DNA from: Marininema mesophilum
GTDB lineage: Bacteria > Bacillota > Bacilli > Thermoactinomycetales > DSM-45169
Direction: 5' to 3'
Assembly: GCF_900106775.1 (NCBI RefSeq)
Contig: NZ_FNNQ01000009.1
Coordinates: forward strand, 1-64,000
Length of the DNA stretch: 64,000 nucleotides
Below are positions 52,199-60,453 of the stretch, piece after piece. The notes beneath the pieces were generated by a model. It saw only the letters and a program-made list of their open reading frames with translations. It ran no database searches and was not told where the DNA came from. The position numbers and the translations under genes are program-made. Numbering within the stretch: the first letter of the stretch is position 1; each line of letters begins with the position of its first letter.

Positions 52199-52729
52199 TT
52201 GAAACGTTTATCTGTACTTGTTCTCATCTTCACTCTTTGTTTAATAGGCACAGGTTGCGCAGAATTAGAAAAAGATCTTAATAAAGAACTTGATGCCAAA
52301 TCAAAAAAGGATAAACAGGATAAGAAGAAAGAATCTGACTCTGAGGCGGTCGCCCCTAATGAAACCTTTAAAGAAGTTAGTTTTCAACGGATCAACTGGA
52401 TTTCCAATGCTCCAAATCCCGAACCTAATCCAGGCATCTGGCTCTATAACAGTGATAAACATCCCGCTGGATTAGATGATCAAGATTGGGTTAATAATGA
52501 CTTACTTTATGTACAAGTAAGAGATACGCCAGATTATGAAGATAAAAACATTATTATCGAAAAGTTACAGGTTACAGGTGATGATATTGTTAAAATTATT
52601 GTTTCTTGGGAAGACGATTACGGCCGCGAGAACCCACCACGGGAGTGGGCTACTGTAGATACTGGTTCCTTAGATGGTAAGAAATTCGTCGTACAAGATA
52701 CAAATGGCAGTAAGCTTAAAACTAATTAA
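52199..52729 (+). CDS. Putative lipoprotein of unknown function
   Basis: A 176-residue protein with TTG start (GAGGAGG 9 bases upstream), lipoprotein signal MKRLSVLVLIFTLCLIGTGC with lipobox IGTGC, a Lys/Asp/Glu-rich linker (KELDAKSKKDKQDKKKESDSE) and a beta-rich domain containing NPEPNPGIWLYNSD and YEDKNIIIEKLQVTGDDIVKII. No family recognised. It would be anchored on the outer face of the membrane. A terminator follows. Confidence 0.72.
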   Translation: MKRLSVLVLIFTLCLIGTGCAELEKDLNKELDAKSKKDKQDKKKESDSEAVAPNETFKEVSFQRINWISNAPNPEPNPGIWLYNSDKHPAGLDDQDWVNNDLLYVQVRDTPDYEDKNIIIEKLQVTGDDIVKIIVSWEDDYGRENPPREWATVDTGSLDGKKFVVQDTNGSKLKTN

Positions 52730-52782
52730 AAACCCCTGGCGTGATCTTACCCCCGTCAACAAATAAAAGCAACGACATTAGG

Positions 52783-52827
52783 CAACCTTAGTTCGGTACT
52801 CAACCAGACTAAGGTTGTTTAGTTTCT
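52783..52827. terminator. Terminator between the lipoprotein and VOC genes
   Basis: CAACCTTAGT…ACTAAGGTTG, 10-bp stem with T-rich sequence after it on the plus strand; serves converging genes. Confidence 0.75.
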
Positions 52828-52839
52828 TTTGGAATCGCT

Positions 52840-53232
52840 TCAAATCCACTTCTTCATCCGCTTCTCTAATGTTCCTGTGAACAACTCCAACTGCGTATGG
52901 TCAGGATCAAGGAAATTAACTACTTGTCCACCTCCGCGCTCTTCCGGCCCACGTATGATATGTACACCGAAGGATTGTAGTCGATGAACTGCTTCATCGA
53001 AATCCTCATCCGCAATCGAAAAAGCCACATGATCTATACCTACGGTTTTGTCCACTATAGAATCCACTTTTTCTGATTCTATCAAACAGATCCACGCATC
53101 TCCCCATTCCAGATAGACATCCTTTCTACCACGATGAGCCACATCCATTTGTAGTATTCCTTCATAAAAATCCAAGGATGCCTTCAGATCTGATACCCGA
53201 ATCGTTATGTGATTAAATCCCTTTACCTTCAT
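52840..53232 (-). CDS. VOC metalloenzyme, FosB/FosX-like
   Basis: A 130-residue VOC module. The metal triad expected for Fos enzymes is present: H8 (FNHITIRV), H68 (GIDHVAF) and E116 (QLELFTGTL). The C-terminal ELFTGTLEKRM resembles EFHTGTLxxRL of FosB. Fos enzymes inactivate fosfomycin by adding a thiol or water; similar folds also occur in other dioxygenase-like proteins, so resistance is not proven. Start at 53232 follows GAGAGG; a GTG at 53307 overlaps the stop of the DUF3891 gene by 4 bases and would add 25 residues, with translational coupling. It is thus in one operon with that gene. Confidence 0.75.
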   Translation of the reverse strand: MKVKGFNHITIRVSDLKASLDFYEGILQMDVAHRGRKDVYLEWGDAWICLIESEKVDSIVDKTVGIDHVAFSIADEDFDEAVHRLQSFGVHIIRGPEERGGGQVVNFLDPDHTQLELFTGTLEKRMKKWI

Positions 53233-53303
53233 TTTAGAGCCTCTCTTCATCTCTTTCAGTGCTCCCTCAACCTTATCGAATCCTTCCTTCAACCGAATAC
53301 TCT

Positions 53304-53999
53304 TCACCCAACACTCACCTTAATATCGTAGGTGCCATTACTTGTTACAACTCCCTCTCGATTTACGATTCGATAAGGGATGGTGAGCGTGAAATCTTCA
53401 TCCAATAATCCTTGAACAAATTGCAGCTCCGCTTTATTTTTCCAATGGGGTAAGATGGTCCACTCATGATAGGGGATCCCTTTTTCGAACCATGGATGAT
53501 TGTTTATCCCAGGGGGATTAAGGCAGACAAATAAAGAGAGATCATCGCATAAACGAAGAAAATCCAACCCCTCAGCAAGGTGTGTTACTTCCTCCTCGGT
53601 CATTTTTTCTTTAAGGCCCTTTTGTCGTTGATCCTCATCTTTGAGAAATTGAAGTTCCTCAGGTACGGATGTGCCTGTAAAAAATGATGCATAATGCATG
53701 CTACACAGACAGCCTGCCACCTCATCTAATTTCTGCACACGATCTAATCCATGACGATAAGTAACCAGTTTCTCTGTAAGTGGATAATCGATAAAAGAGT
53801 ACGGGTGTCCTGTTTCTGGATGAGTCCGCACTTCATGATCAAGCTCCTCCCAGCCTACATCATGCCACCAAGCAGCTTTTCTCAATGAAACATCCGGTCG
53901 TCCACCAGCGATCCAGTGATCTGCAAACTGTCCCGATATTTTACCATGATCATGTTGTCTGATTAGGAGAAAACCATCTTCACTCTCACGGACAATCAT
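53304..53999 (-). CDS. DUF3891 family protein
   Basis: A 231-residue cytosolic protein with conserved His-rich motifs: RQHDHGKISGQFADHW (about 15-30), AAWWHDVGWEELDHE (about 42-56), YRHGLDRV and CSMHYASFF. The HD-like placement of these residues (H...HD...H) suggests a metal-dependent phosphohydrolase-like fold, though this is inferred. RBS GAGAGG stands 10 bases before the ATG. Partner VOC gene overlaps its end. Confidence 0.82.
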   Translation of the reverse strand: MIVRESEDGFLLIRQHDHGKISGQFADHWIAGGRPDVSLRKAAWWHDVGWEELDHEVRTHPETGHPYSFIDYPLTEKLVTYRHGLDRVQKLDEVAGCLCSMHYASFFTGTSVPEELQFLKDEDQRQKGLKEKMTEEEVTHLAEGLDFLRLCDDLSLFVCLNPPGINNHPWFEKGIPYHEWTILPHWKNKAELQFVQGLLDEDFTLTIPYRIVNREGVVTSNGTYDIKVSVG

Positions 54000-54227
54000 A
54001 CTCTCACATCCTCTCTCGTCTGACGCTCGCTTTCATCCCAACCCTGAAGGGCTTGGTTTTCCCGCTCGCAATCTATAATACAGTTTGTGTGTAATCCTTG
54101 CTATCGTTGATCCCGTCCGTTTTTTTGGAAAAGGGGAGCTTAGAAGTTTGGGCGGACAAACAAAAATAGTATTCAAGTACATACATTGGTGATGTAGGAC
54201 TTTGATTTTGATCGAGGAGGAGGTCCC

Positions 54228-54713
54228 ATGACCAAAGAACAACCGTCCCAAAAGAAAAAGGCAAAACCAATCTCAGAAAAAGTAAAGACAAAGGGGCAAG
54301 ACCCACCTGCCCAGGAATTTTCTTCGCAAGATTTTGGAGCTCAAAACGGCAACACACATGATTTTAGCAAAGCCCAGTATCCCTATGGATATGACTGGGC
54401 ACACCCGGCTGTCAGCCAATTCGGATATGGGTATGGACATAATCACTGCGATCCCTATGGATTTACCCCAACCGATCAGCAAGCCTTTGCTCAACAACCG
54501 CCAGGCGAAGACCCATCACCTTCTAACTTTGAAGAAAGTACAGATACCTCTCAATATCCCTACTATCCAACTTACCCTCCACCCTATATTCCACCACCAC
54601 CCGCCTATTACCCACCCTACTACCGTCCACCTCCCTATTATCGCCCGGTTTACCCTTACTACCCACGTCCTCGTCCTTATCCCTATCCACCCCCTTATTG
54701 GCGCCCTTACTAA
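54228..54713 (+). CDS. Tyr/Pro-rich protein, spore-coat-like
   Basis: A 161-residue low-complexity protein: a Lys-rich start, a Gln/Gly/His middle (QFGYGYGHNHCDPYGF), and a C-terminal third built of PPYY/YRP/PYP units ending PYYRPVYPYYPRPRPYPYP and PYWRPY. Composition matches tyrosine-rich coat or crust proteins cross-linked by dityrosine. AGGAGGAGG before ATG. CATACATTG upstream (54179) resembles a sigma-E/sigma-K -10 element but the -35 is unclear. Function not established. Confidence 0.72.
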   Translation: MTKEQPSQKKKAKPISEKVKTKGQDPPAQEFSSQDFGAQNGNTHDFSKAQYPYGYDWAHPAVSQFGYGYGHNHCDPYGFTPTDQQAFAQQPPGEDPSPSNFEESTDTSQYPYYPTYPPPYIPPPPAYYPPYYRPPPYYRPVYPYYPRPRPYPYPPPYWRPY

Positions 54714-54716
54714 TAC

Positions 54717-54755
54717 GAAAAGCCCCCGGAGGATTTTCCGGAGGCTCTTTCTTTT
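54717..54755 (+). terminator. Terminator after the Tyr/Pro-rich gene
   Basis: AAAAGCCCCCGGA…TCCGGAGGCT stem and CTTTCTTTTT. Also placed to stop the converging radical SAM gene. Confidence 0.8.
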
Positions 54756-54759
54756 TATA

Positions 54760-55878
54760 TTAATAATCGATCGTTATTACAGCGCGTCGTTTTTGAAAAT
54801 CTGTATCCGGATAGTAAGCATCCGCTACCAATAGATTAGGGCCGGTGCAACGTGCCTCTGGGCAAAAACAGTGAAGCCGTTTCGATGCTTCATGTTCCAA
54901 CCACCGATCAAAAATAGTATCTAATCGATCCGTCTGGATATTTCCCAGAGGGGGAACATCGCCAAAATCCGTAACAATTACTTCTCCATTGAAAACATTC
55001 ACATTTAAGCGATTGCGCCCATCGGGATCATGGCGAACTGTAATGTTTTTCTCCTGATGAAGGCGGAGCCAAAGCTCTCGATCCGCTGGATTTTCACTAC
55101 ACGGGTAAAAAGGTAAGGTACCAAATAAGAGCCAAATGGAAGGGTCTCGTTTATCTAGTAAGGCGGTAATCGTCTCGCGAAAGGTATCCAGAGAGATCAA
55201 ATCCATTCCCCTCGCAAAATCACTGGGATAAAGAGGGTGGACTTCATGGCGAGCACACCCCATCTCTACGATAGCCTGGTGCATTCCTGTGAGATAGGGA
55301 GCGGTGAAGGGTGAAAGTAGTGTCTCCGCGGATACAAAGACACCTTGCTCCGATAATGCACGCGCATTGTCCATCATACGGTCAAATAAAACCGCCGCTG
55401 CCTTTGGTGTTACATCTCGTCCATATTTCTCAAAGGCGATCCGATGAAAATCAGCCGCATCCCGATAATTCCATGAGATATGTAAAACATCAAGATCTTC
55501 GATCCAGCCCTGGTACCGGTTTAAGGGAAGGGTAAGGTTAGAATTTAGCTGTGTATAGATTCCTCGGGAGCGAGCGTAGCGCAACAAGGGAGTGATCGTC
55601 TCTTTCACTACCTTTGGATTTAAAATCGGCTCGCCACCTGTAATACTTAACGTTGTCAGCGTTTCAACTTCCTCTAATCGTTGGATCAATTTCTCTACTG
55701 AAATAGAAACGCCTTCTTCTGTCACTAACATCTCGCCTACTGCACAATGTTCACAACGTAAATTACATAGTTGTGTAACGGTAAATTCTACACTGGTTAG
55801 CTCATATTTTCCCTTTTCACTTCGATTAAACCAAGGATCCCATGGATCCCTCTGTTGCATACTCCATTGCGTCATCAT
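54760..55878 (-). CDS. yfkAB: Radical SAM protein with CxCxxxxC motif (YfkAB-like)
   Basis: A 372-residue radical SAM enzyme, the size of B. subtilis YfkAB. The SAM cluster motif CNLRCEHC is near residue 37, GGEP near 80; the C-terminal CFCPEARCTGPN supplies the CxCxxxxC auxiliary motif that names the family. Reaction unknown. The start at 55878 is chosen because AGAGAGGG lies 7 bases before the ATG; the frame is open to 55968. Separate from the ArsR gene by about 100 bases. Confidence 0.9.
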   Translation of the reverse strand: MMTQWSMQQRDPWDPWFNRSEKGKYELTSVEFTVTQLCNLRCEHCAVGEMLVTEEGVSISVEKLIQRLEEVETLTTLSITGGEPILNPKVVKETITPLLRYARSRGIYTQLNSNLTLPLNRYQGWIEDLDVLHISWNYRDAADFHRIAFEKYGRDVTPKAAAVLFDRMMDNARALSEQGVFVSAETLLSPFTAPYLTGMHQAIVEMGCARHEVHPLYPSDFARGMDLISLDTFRETITALLDKRDPSIWLLFGTLPFYPCSENPADRELWLRLHQEKNITVRHDPDGRNRLNVNVFNGEVIVTDFGDVPPLGNIQTDRLDTIFDRWLEHEASKRLHCFCPEARCTGPNLLVADAYYPDTDFQKRRAVITIDY

Positions 55879-55983
55879 CGTACTACCCTCTCTGGTCATC
55901 CGACCATCCCCCGTTTCTTTCCTATAAAACAATGGATGAGTATACCGTACTACCAGCCCATCCGTCAAACGGGATTTAGCGAT

Positions 55984-57027
55984 CTATTTCTCTTCCAAAA
56001 AGGCTTTTAGCCCCTTCTTTCCTTTTGCCAACCCTCTTTGTCCTACGCAAAAAACAGATCCCTTCATCTCCACTAAATGAGCGGACCGTAACATTCGTAA
56101 GTGGTGATGGACTGTGGTCTTGGGAAGATTCATTTCCTTCGCTAATTCCTGTAAGGTACGTTGCTTTTGTTGAAGCAATTTTAAAATCCGGAGTCTTTTC
56201 TCATCACCCAGTGCCTTATGAAAACGAATCAGCGTGGATGGAGGTGTCGATGAATCTCTCTCCCCTGATAAGCTTTCATCGGATACTGGGTAATAGAAGA
56301 TTCGGGTACCTGGTGCACTTCCTTGGATCGTCCAAGGCCGATAGACTACTTGAGGAATGAGTACCACCTGATGGACAAATGGTTCTGGTGAATAAGAGAT
56401 CCCTGTCATCTCTTCTACCTGTTGCTCTGATGTAAGGGAGCGGATTCGTTTTTCCCTCCCCTTCACCTCACGCTGCAAGACCTCCCCTAACCAAACAGCA
56501 TTCGGGGTCACAACTTGTTGATACCATTCCTGAAAAACAAAGGTTAATTTATCTTTGAGTGTAGGCACATCAGCTTCTATTATATATCGGATATAAGAGG
56601 GGAACATCGGGTTTTGTTCCCCTGCTTGAATCAACTCTGCGATGGCTCTCGTGTCTTGCTGTACCGCCAATTGACGGATATCCTCCCACTCATTACCTAG
56701 ATAAGGAAGCGCATAATAACGAAATCTCTCATTCTCTAGTCCTTTCATCCAATCGAGAAACTCTCCTAAATCATGGCTTTCACTCTGAAATAATAAGTGT
56801 AGGAGGGTTTTCCATGTATTTTGTTTCTTCACCTCCTCAAGTTCTATTTGTAATGGTAAAGGTAATGAATCAACTATGCTTTCCCAATAGGAAGTGGACT
56901 TTTCTAAAGTAGGGTGAATCTCTGTGTAAGTAGCAGCGGCAATACCTAATACTGCTTCCCATAGCAATGAACTGTCCCACTTCACTTGATAGGTATGTCG
57001 TCGCATCCCCCAATCCAACATACTCAC
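55984..57027 (-). CDS. ArsR-family transcriptional regulator with large N-terminal domain
   Basis: A 347-residue regulator. The C-terminal 75 residues (STLIRFHKALGDEKRLRILKLLQQKQRTLQELAKEMNLPKTTVHHHLRMLRSAHLVEMKG) form an ArsR-type winged helix. The first 250 residues are of no recognised family, with a Trp/Glu-rich helical composition. No Cys metal sites of ArsR/SmtB type are seen, so the signal is not metal by this evidence. GTG start after GAGGGGG. Divergently placed to the cytochrome P450 gene (140 bases), a possible target. Confidence 0.82.
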   Translation of the reverse strand: MSMLDWGMRRHTYQVKWDSSLLWEAVLGIAAATYTEIHPTLEKSTSYWESIVDSLPLPLQIELEEVKKQNTWKTLLHLLFQSESHDLGEFLDWMKGLENERFRYYALPYLGNEWEDIRQLAVQQDTRAIAELIQAGEQNPMFPSYIRYIIEADVPTLKDKLTFVFQEWYQQVVTPNAVWLGEVLQREVKGREKRIRSLTSEQQVEEMTGISYSPEPFVHQVVLIPQVVYRPWTIQGSAPGTRIFYYPVSDESLSGERDSSTPPSTLIRFHKALGDEKRLRILKLLQQKQRTLQELAKEMNLPKTTVHHHLRMLRSAHLVEMKGSVFCVGQRGLAKGKKGLKAFLEEK

Positions 57028-57168
57028 AATGATTCCCCCTCAACGATTCTTGTGATCAACCTATCTTACCGTATCATTATTATCCTTTGCACTTAACGGG
57101 TCTACCTACGCATCAGCTCCCTTTTCTGCGCATAAAAGGTTAAAATAACATGCTAAGGGGGAAGCGTA

Positions 57169-58596
57169 ATGACAGCATACCACCTTATCCCTGGTCCGGA
57201 CCCAGCTTCCGCCACATCCGACCCAATCCGCTCTTATTTGGCTGATCCTCTCGGCCATATGTCCATCCTTTATGAACGTTATGGAGATGTTGTTGCTCTC
57301 GTTCGCGGGGGGAATCCTGGACTTTATCTACCCGAAACCACGACAACCGGAACAGTCTTCGCCTTCGGCCCAAAACAAGCAGAGGTCATCCTACGGAATC
57401 CTACTCAATTTCACTCTCATTCCCTTATAAGTCCTTTATTTCCAGAATGCGAAAATAAAGATAGCTCACTACGGCGGATAACAACCGGCTTATTTAGCCA
57501 CAATGGCTCTGTGCACCAATGCCAGCGTAAAAAAGTGATGCCACCTTTTCAACGCTCCTTTGTTGAAACGTTTTCACCAGATATCACCTGTATTACAGCC
57601 GAAATAACCTCCACTTGGGATCAAAAAGGCCCGATTGATCTAGCACAGGAGTCGACTACCCTCGCTTTAGCTATTCTGTGGCATATTGTGCTAGGAGAAA
57701 AGGGAAAAGAGTATCCCCATCTCCTTTCTCATACACGGAGTTGGCTAGAGCACCTCATTGGAGCAAGTAAAGGATATACTCTTAATCTGCCTGACAATCC
57801 TCAAGATCGGGTTCGGGATGAAGCTTCATCCATCGAGGCTACTTTTCGGCGCCTCTGGCAAGAAGCTTTGCAAAAGGAGCAGAGTATACTCACCCAGTTG
57901 TGTCGCCACGCTCCCCAGGGAGCAGCGCTCTCTGAAACCGAGGGCATCGGTCATCTTTTTACTTTTGTAATGGCTGGATATGAAACAGTCGCCTCCTCCA
58001 TCCTTTGGACACTCTTTCTCCTGGCAAGTCACCCTAACCAGATGGCTCAATTAACTGAGGAAATCGAAGGTCACCTTAATGGGGGGGATCCATCAGCGGA
58101 AACGATCAGACACATGACCTATCTGGATCATGTTATTAAAGAAAGCCTCCGTGTTCTCCCCGCTGCACCTATTTGCTGGAGAATCGCGCAACAAGGTGCT
58201 CACCTTGGTCCTTGGGAAATACCTGCTGGCACCGAGGTAATTTACAGCCCCTTTCATATCCATCACCTAGCAGGGTTCTACGATCAACCAAACACCTTTA
58301 GTCCGGACCGCTGGGCAACTCTGCGTCCATCGGCCTTTGAGTATCTACCCTTTTCAGCAGGACCTCGCAAGTGTATCGGTGCCTCCCTCGCTACTCACAT
58401 TATTAAGGGAGTATTGATCTATCTCTTACCCCGCTACCACTTTCAACTCCCTGATCGAATCAAAGTCAATCTACAAGTAGGGATCACTCTCCAGCCTGCC
58501 GCAGAGCTACCCATGAAGATCATTCCCCGTCATCTCGCCTCTCCAACACCTAGTGAAATAGAAGGCAACATTCGTCATCATCTAAAGTTTCAATAG
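57169..58596 (+). CDS. Cytochrome P450
   Basis: A 475-residue P450 without a membrane anchor. Diagnostic motifs: FVMAGYETVAS (I-helix (A/G)GxxT, about 265-275), VIKESLRVLP (ExxR, about 323-332), PDRWATLRPS, and the heme loop LPFSAGPRKCIGASLA (about 395-410) with the thiolate Cys. It would hydroxylate or epoxidise a lipid-like or small hydrophobic substrate; no ferredoxin is adjacent. AGGGGG before the ATG. Divergent to the ArsR-type regulator. Confidence 0.94.
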   Translation: MTAYHLIPGPDPASATSDPIRSYLADPLGHMSILYERYGDVVALVRGGNPGLYLPETTTTGTVFAFGPKQAEVILRNPTQFHSHSLISPLFPECENKDSSLRRITTGLFSHNGSVHQCQRKKVMPPFQRSFVETFSPDITCITAEITSTWDQKGPIDLAQESTTLALAILWHIVLGEKGKEYPHLLSHTRSWLEHLIGASKGYTLNLPDNPQDRVRDEASSIEATFRRLWQEALQKEQSILTQLCRHAPQGAALSETEGIGHLFTFVMAGYETVASSILWTLFLLASHPNQMAQLTEEIEGHLNGGDPSAETIRHMTYLDHVIKESLRVLPAAPICWRIAQQGAHLGPWEIPAGTEVIYSPFHIHHLAGFYDQPNTFSPDRWATLRPSAFEYLPFSAGPRKCIGASLATHIIKGVLIYLLPRYHFQLPDRIKVNLQVGITLQPAAELPMKIIPRHLASPTPSEIEGNIRHHLKFQ

Positions 58597-58605
58597 ATAC
58601 AACCC

Positions 58606-58651
58606 AAAAAGCAACCTTGGTCTGATTGTATAGACCAAGGTTGCTTTTTTT
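58606..58651. terminator. Terminator between P450 and VOC-DinB genes
   Basis: AAAAAGCAACCTTGGTCT…AGACCAAGGTTGCTTTTT, a long perfect stem usable in both directions. Confidence 0.9.
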
Positions 58652-58660
58652 GATATTGCT

Positions 58661-59800
58661 TCAGTTAGCATGAAAAGGTCGTGTGTCTAGAATAGACTGA
58701 ACCTGTTCACGAGCGGTTTCCGCTGCTACTTGCATCATCGTCCGTACTTCCACTTTCCCATGCTCGGAGACCAAATGCCTTGTCAATGCATCTGGAATCC
58801 GGTCGCACAAGGTAAGAATATGTTCCCGTAGCAAGCGAAGCATAGCCACTTCCCCATGGATGGGGCGAGAAGCATAATCTAATGCCTGCGCCCACTCCTC
58901 TACCTCATACAGTGGTAATGGATAAGAGCGACCAGGCTCAGCCAAGGCCCATTTAATCCGTTGAGCCATCTCCATATCGAAATCGACTAGCTGTAAAATT
59001 GTGTGGCGAATGGTCGTCCCCTCACGAGTAACCCTGTCAAGTTCTTCCTCTGTCATGCCAATGATCACACCATCAAGAAGATCAACGCCTTTTTCATACA
59101 GAGAAAATAATTCCTCTTGATCAAGACGACGATCTTCACAGAATGCTATCTCATATCCATCGGGATCCTTTAGGATTAGTAACTGCTCCACACCAGGGTA
59201 CTCTTCCAAATAGAGATCTATCACACCTAAATGCGTCAATCGTTCTTGATGAAACAGTAGGTTTTCCCCTGGGAATACCATCCTCTCTCCCCGACTAACT
59301 TCTTCAATCTGAGGGGACTTTTCGGATATTGTAGCTTCCTCAGCAGGTCCATTTGGGGAATCCTCTGTGATTTCACCGATCAGATCCTCTGTATACATCT
59401 TTTCATCTAGCTCTTTTTCTAGCTGCGTCTCAGTTTCGGCTTGCTCTTCTTTTGGTTCCGATTCCACCTCTGGTGTAGCTTCCTCGGATTGCGTCTCTCC
59501 CTTATTATGCTCATCAGGAGGTGTTTGCTGAAATAGCTCTACTTCCTCAGAGCGAGTCTCTTCCTGGTCTTCCTGAAAGGAACCTCCAAAGGGTTGAGGC
59601 CGATTCTCGTTAACAAAAGCCTCAACGTCCAATTCCCGATTAGCCGTTACAATTAAACGGTCACCCGGAGTGCTAAAGAGCACGGTTTCTCTCTCTACAT
59701 CATACCGCTCCATCGTAAAACCAATCTTGTCTCTGTAAAAGAGCAAAGATGTATGGAAATCGTTTACTCGTAATAGTTTAAAAGGAGTTTCCTCATTCAC
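58661..59800 (-). CDS. VOC domain interrupted by an acidic linker, fused to a DinB-like domain
   Basis: A 379-residue fusion. Residues 5-70 form the first half of a VOC module (FKLLRVNDFHTSLLFYRDKIGF); residues 75-170 are a Glu-rich, low-complexity insert (e.g. EEVELFQQTPPDEHNKGETQ); residues 175-222 give the second half of VOC (PGVEQLLILKDPDGYEIAF). Residues about 255-375 are a DinB/YfiT-like four-helix domain (TIRHTILQLVDFDMEMAQRIKWAL, SRPIHGEVAMLRLLREHILTLCDRI). DinB-type proteins bind metal through three His and often transfer small thiols. The combination is not one I recognise. GTG start after AAGGAGAGG. A structured leader lies upstream. Domain edges are estimates. Confidence 0.75.
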   Translation of the reverse strand: MNEETPFKLLRVNDFHTSLLFYRDKIGFTMERYDVERETVLFSTPGDRLIVTANRELDVEAFVNENRPQPFGGSFQEDQEETRSEEVELFQQTPPDEHNKGETQSEEATPEVESEPKEEQAETETQLEKELDEKMYTEDLIGEITEDSPNGPAEEATISEKSPQIEEVSRGERMVFPGENLLFHQERLTHLGVIDLYLEEYPGVEQLLILKDPDGYEIAFCEDRRLDQEELFSLYEKGVDLLDGVIIGMTEEELDRVTREGTTIRHTILQLVDFDMEMAQRIKWALAEPGRSYPLPLYEVEEWAQALDYASRPIHGEVAMLRLLREHILTLCDRIPDALTRHLVSEHGKVEVRTMMQVAAETAREQVQSILDTRPFHAN

Positions 59801-59827
59801 CCTAAAACCTCTCCTTATATCAAAATC

Positions 59828-59895
59828 GACGGTTCCGGGTGTTCACACGATTGGGGTCCCCACCCCGCCAATTCGTTCCGGACGCCGGAAATAAG
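59828..59895 (-). promoter_or_regulatory. Structured 5' leader of the VOC-DinB gene (unclassified)
   Basis: Minus strand RNA contains UUCCGG-CGU-CCGGAA (59890-59876), then ATTGG…CCAAT around a GGGG/CCCC pair, then a second CCGGAA (near 59838-59833). The first UUCCGG can pair with either CCGGAA, which would give two exclusive folds before the RBS. It fits no riboswitch class that I can name. Confidence 0.4.
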
Positions 59896-60004
59896 CAAAA
59901 GCGCCATAACTTGACGCGTTTCAGAATTAATGTATCAGAGCCAATCCAACCCATCAACTAATATGATAAAGATTTAAAGAGTCCACCACAGGTAATTGAT
60001 GGGA

Positions 60005-60031
60005 AAAGGCGCCGACTCTGATTACGGCGCC
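60005..60031 (-). terminator. Terminator of the bdbDC operon
   Basis: Minus strand GGCGCCG-TAATCAGAGT-CGGCGCC followed by TTTTCC, a few bases after the bdbC stop codon. Confidence 0.8.
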
Positions 60032-60036
60032 CTCAA

Positions 60037-60453
60037 TCATTCTAGCCGTTCCCTACCCATCCATAACAGAACAGAAATGAGAACAAATGCGACCAATGCT
60101 AACAAGGGTATCGTGATAAATCCTAGCCAATTAATATAATCTTGGGAGCAAGGAACTCCCTCCGTACAAGGGGCCATAGCTGCTAATCCAGGAACTTTCT
60201 GCTCCAAATAATGGAAGAGGGAGACGAACCCACCGATGATACTCATGGGCAAAGTATAGGAGATAATCCCTCGATCTCCCCGATAGGATGCTATACCCAG
60301 AATCAGAGCAAGCGGATACATAAAAATTCGCTGGATCCAGCACAATTTACAAGGTACAAAACTAGCTACTTCGCTAAAGTACAAACTCCCACCAAGAGCG
60401 ATCAACGCTACCAACCAAGCCAGGTAAAGGCAATATTGCCGCCACTCCTTCAC
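60037..60453 (-). CDS. bdbC: Disulfide bond formation protein of DsbB/BdbC type
   Basis: A 138-residue integral membrane protein with four hydrophobic segments. CKLCWIQRIFMYPLAL is the DsbB CxxC-containing loop with the conserved WxQRxxMYP block, and CTEGVPCSQDYINWLGF holds the second cysteine pair. It re-oxidises BdbD using quinone. Its start overlaps the bdbD stop by 4 bases (ATGA), so the pair is co-translated, as in Bacillus. Confidence 0.94.
   Translation of the reverse strand: MKEWRQYCLYLAWLVALIALGGSLYFSEVASFVPCKLCWIQRIFMYPLALILGIASYRGDRGIISYTLPMSIIGGFVSLFHYLEQKVPGLAAMAPCTEGVPCSQDYINWLGFITIPLLALVAFVLISVLLWMGRERLE

Noticed and set aside
59821..59895. Guanidine or other known riboswitch
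   Set aside because: The hairpin loops do not carry the ACGR or other conserved motifs; left as unclassified.
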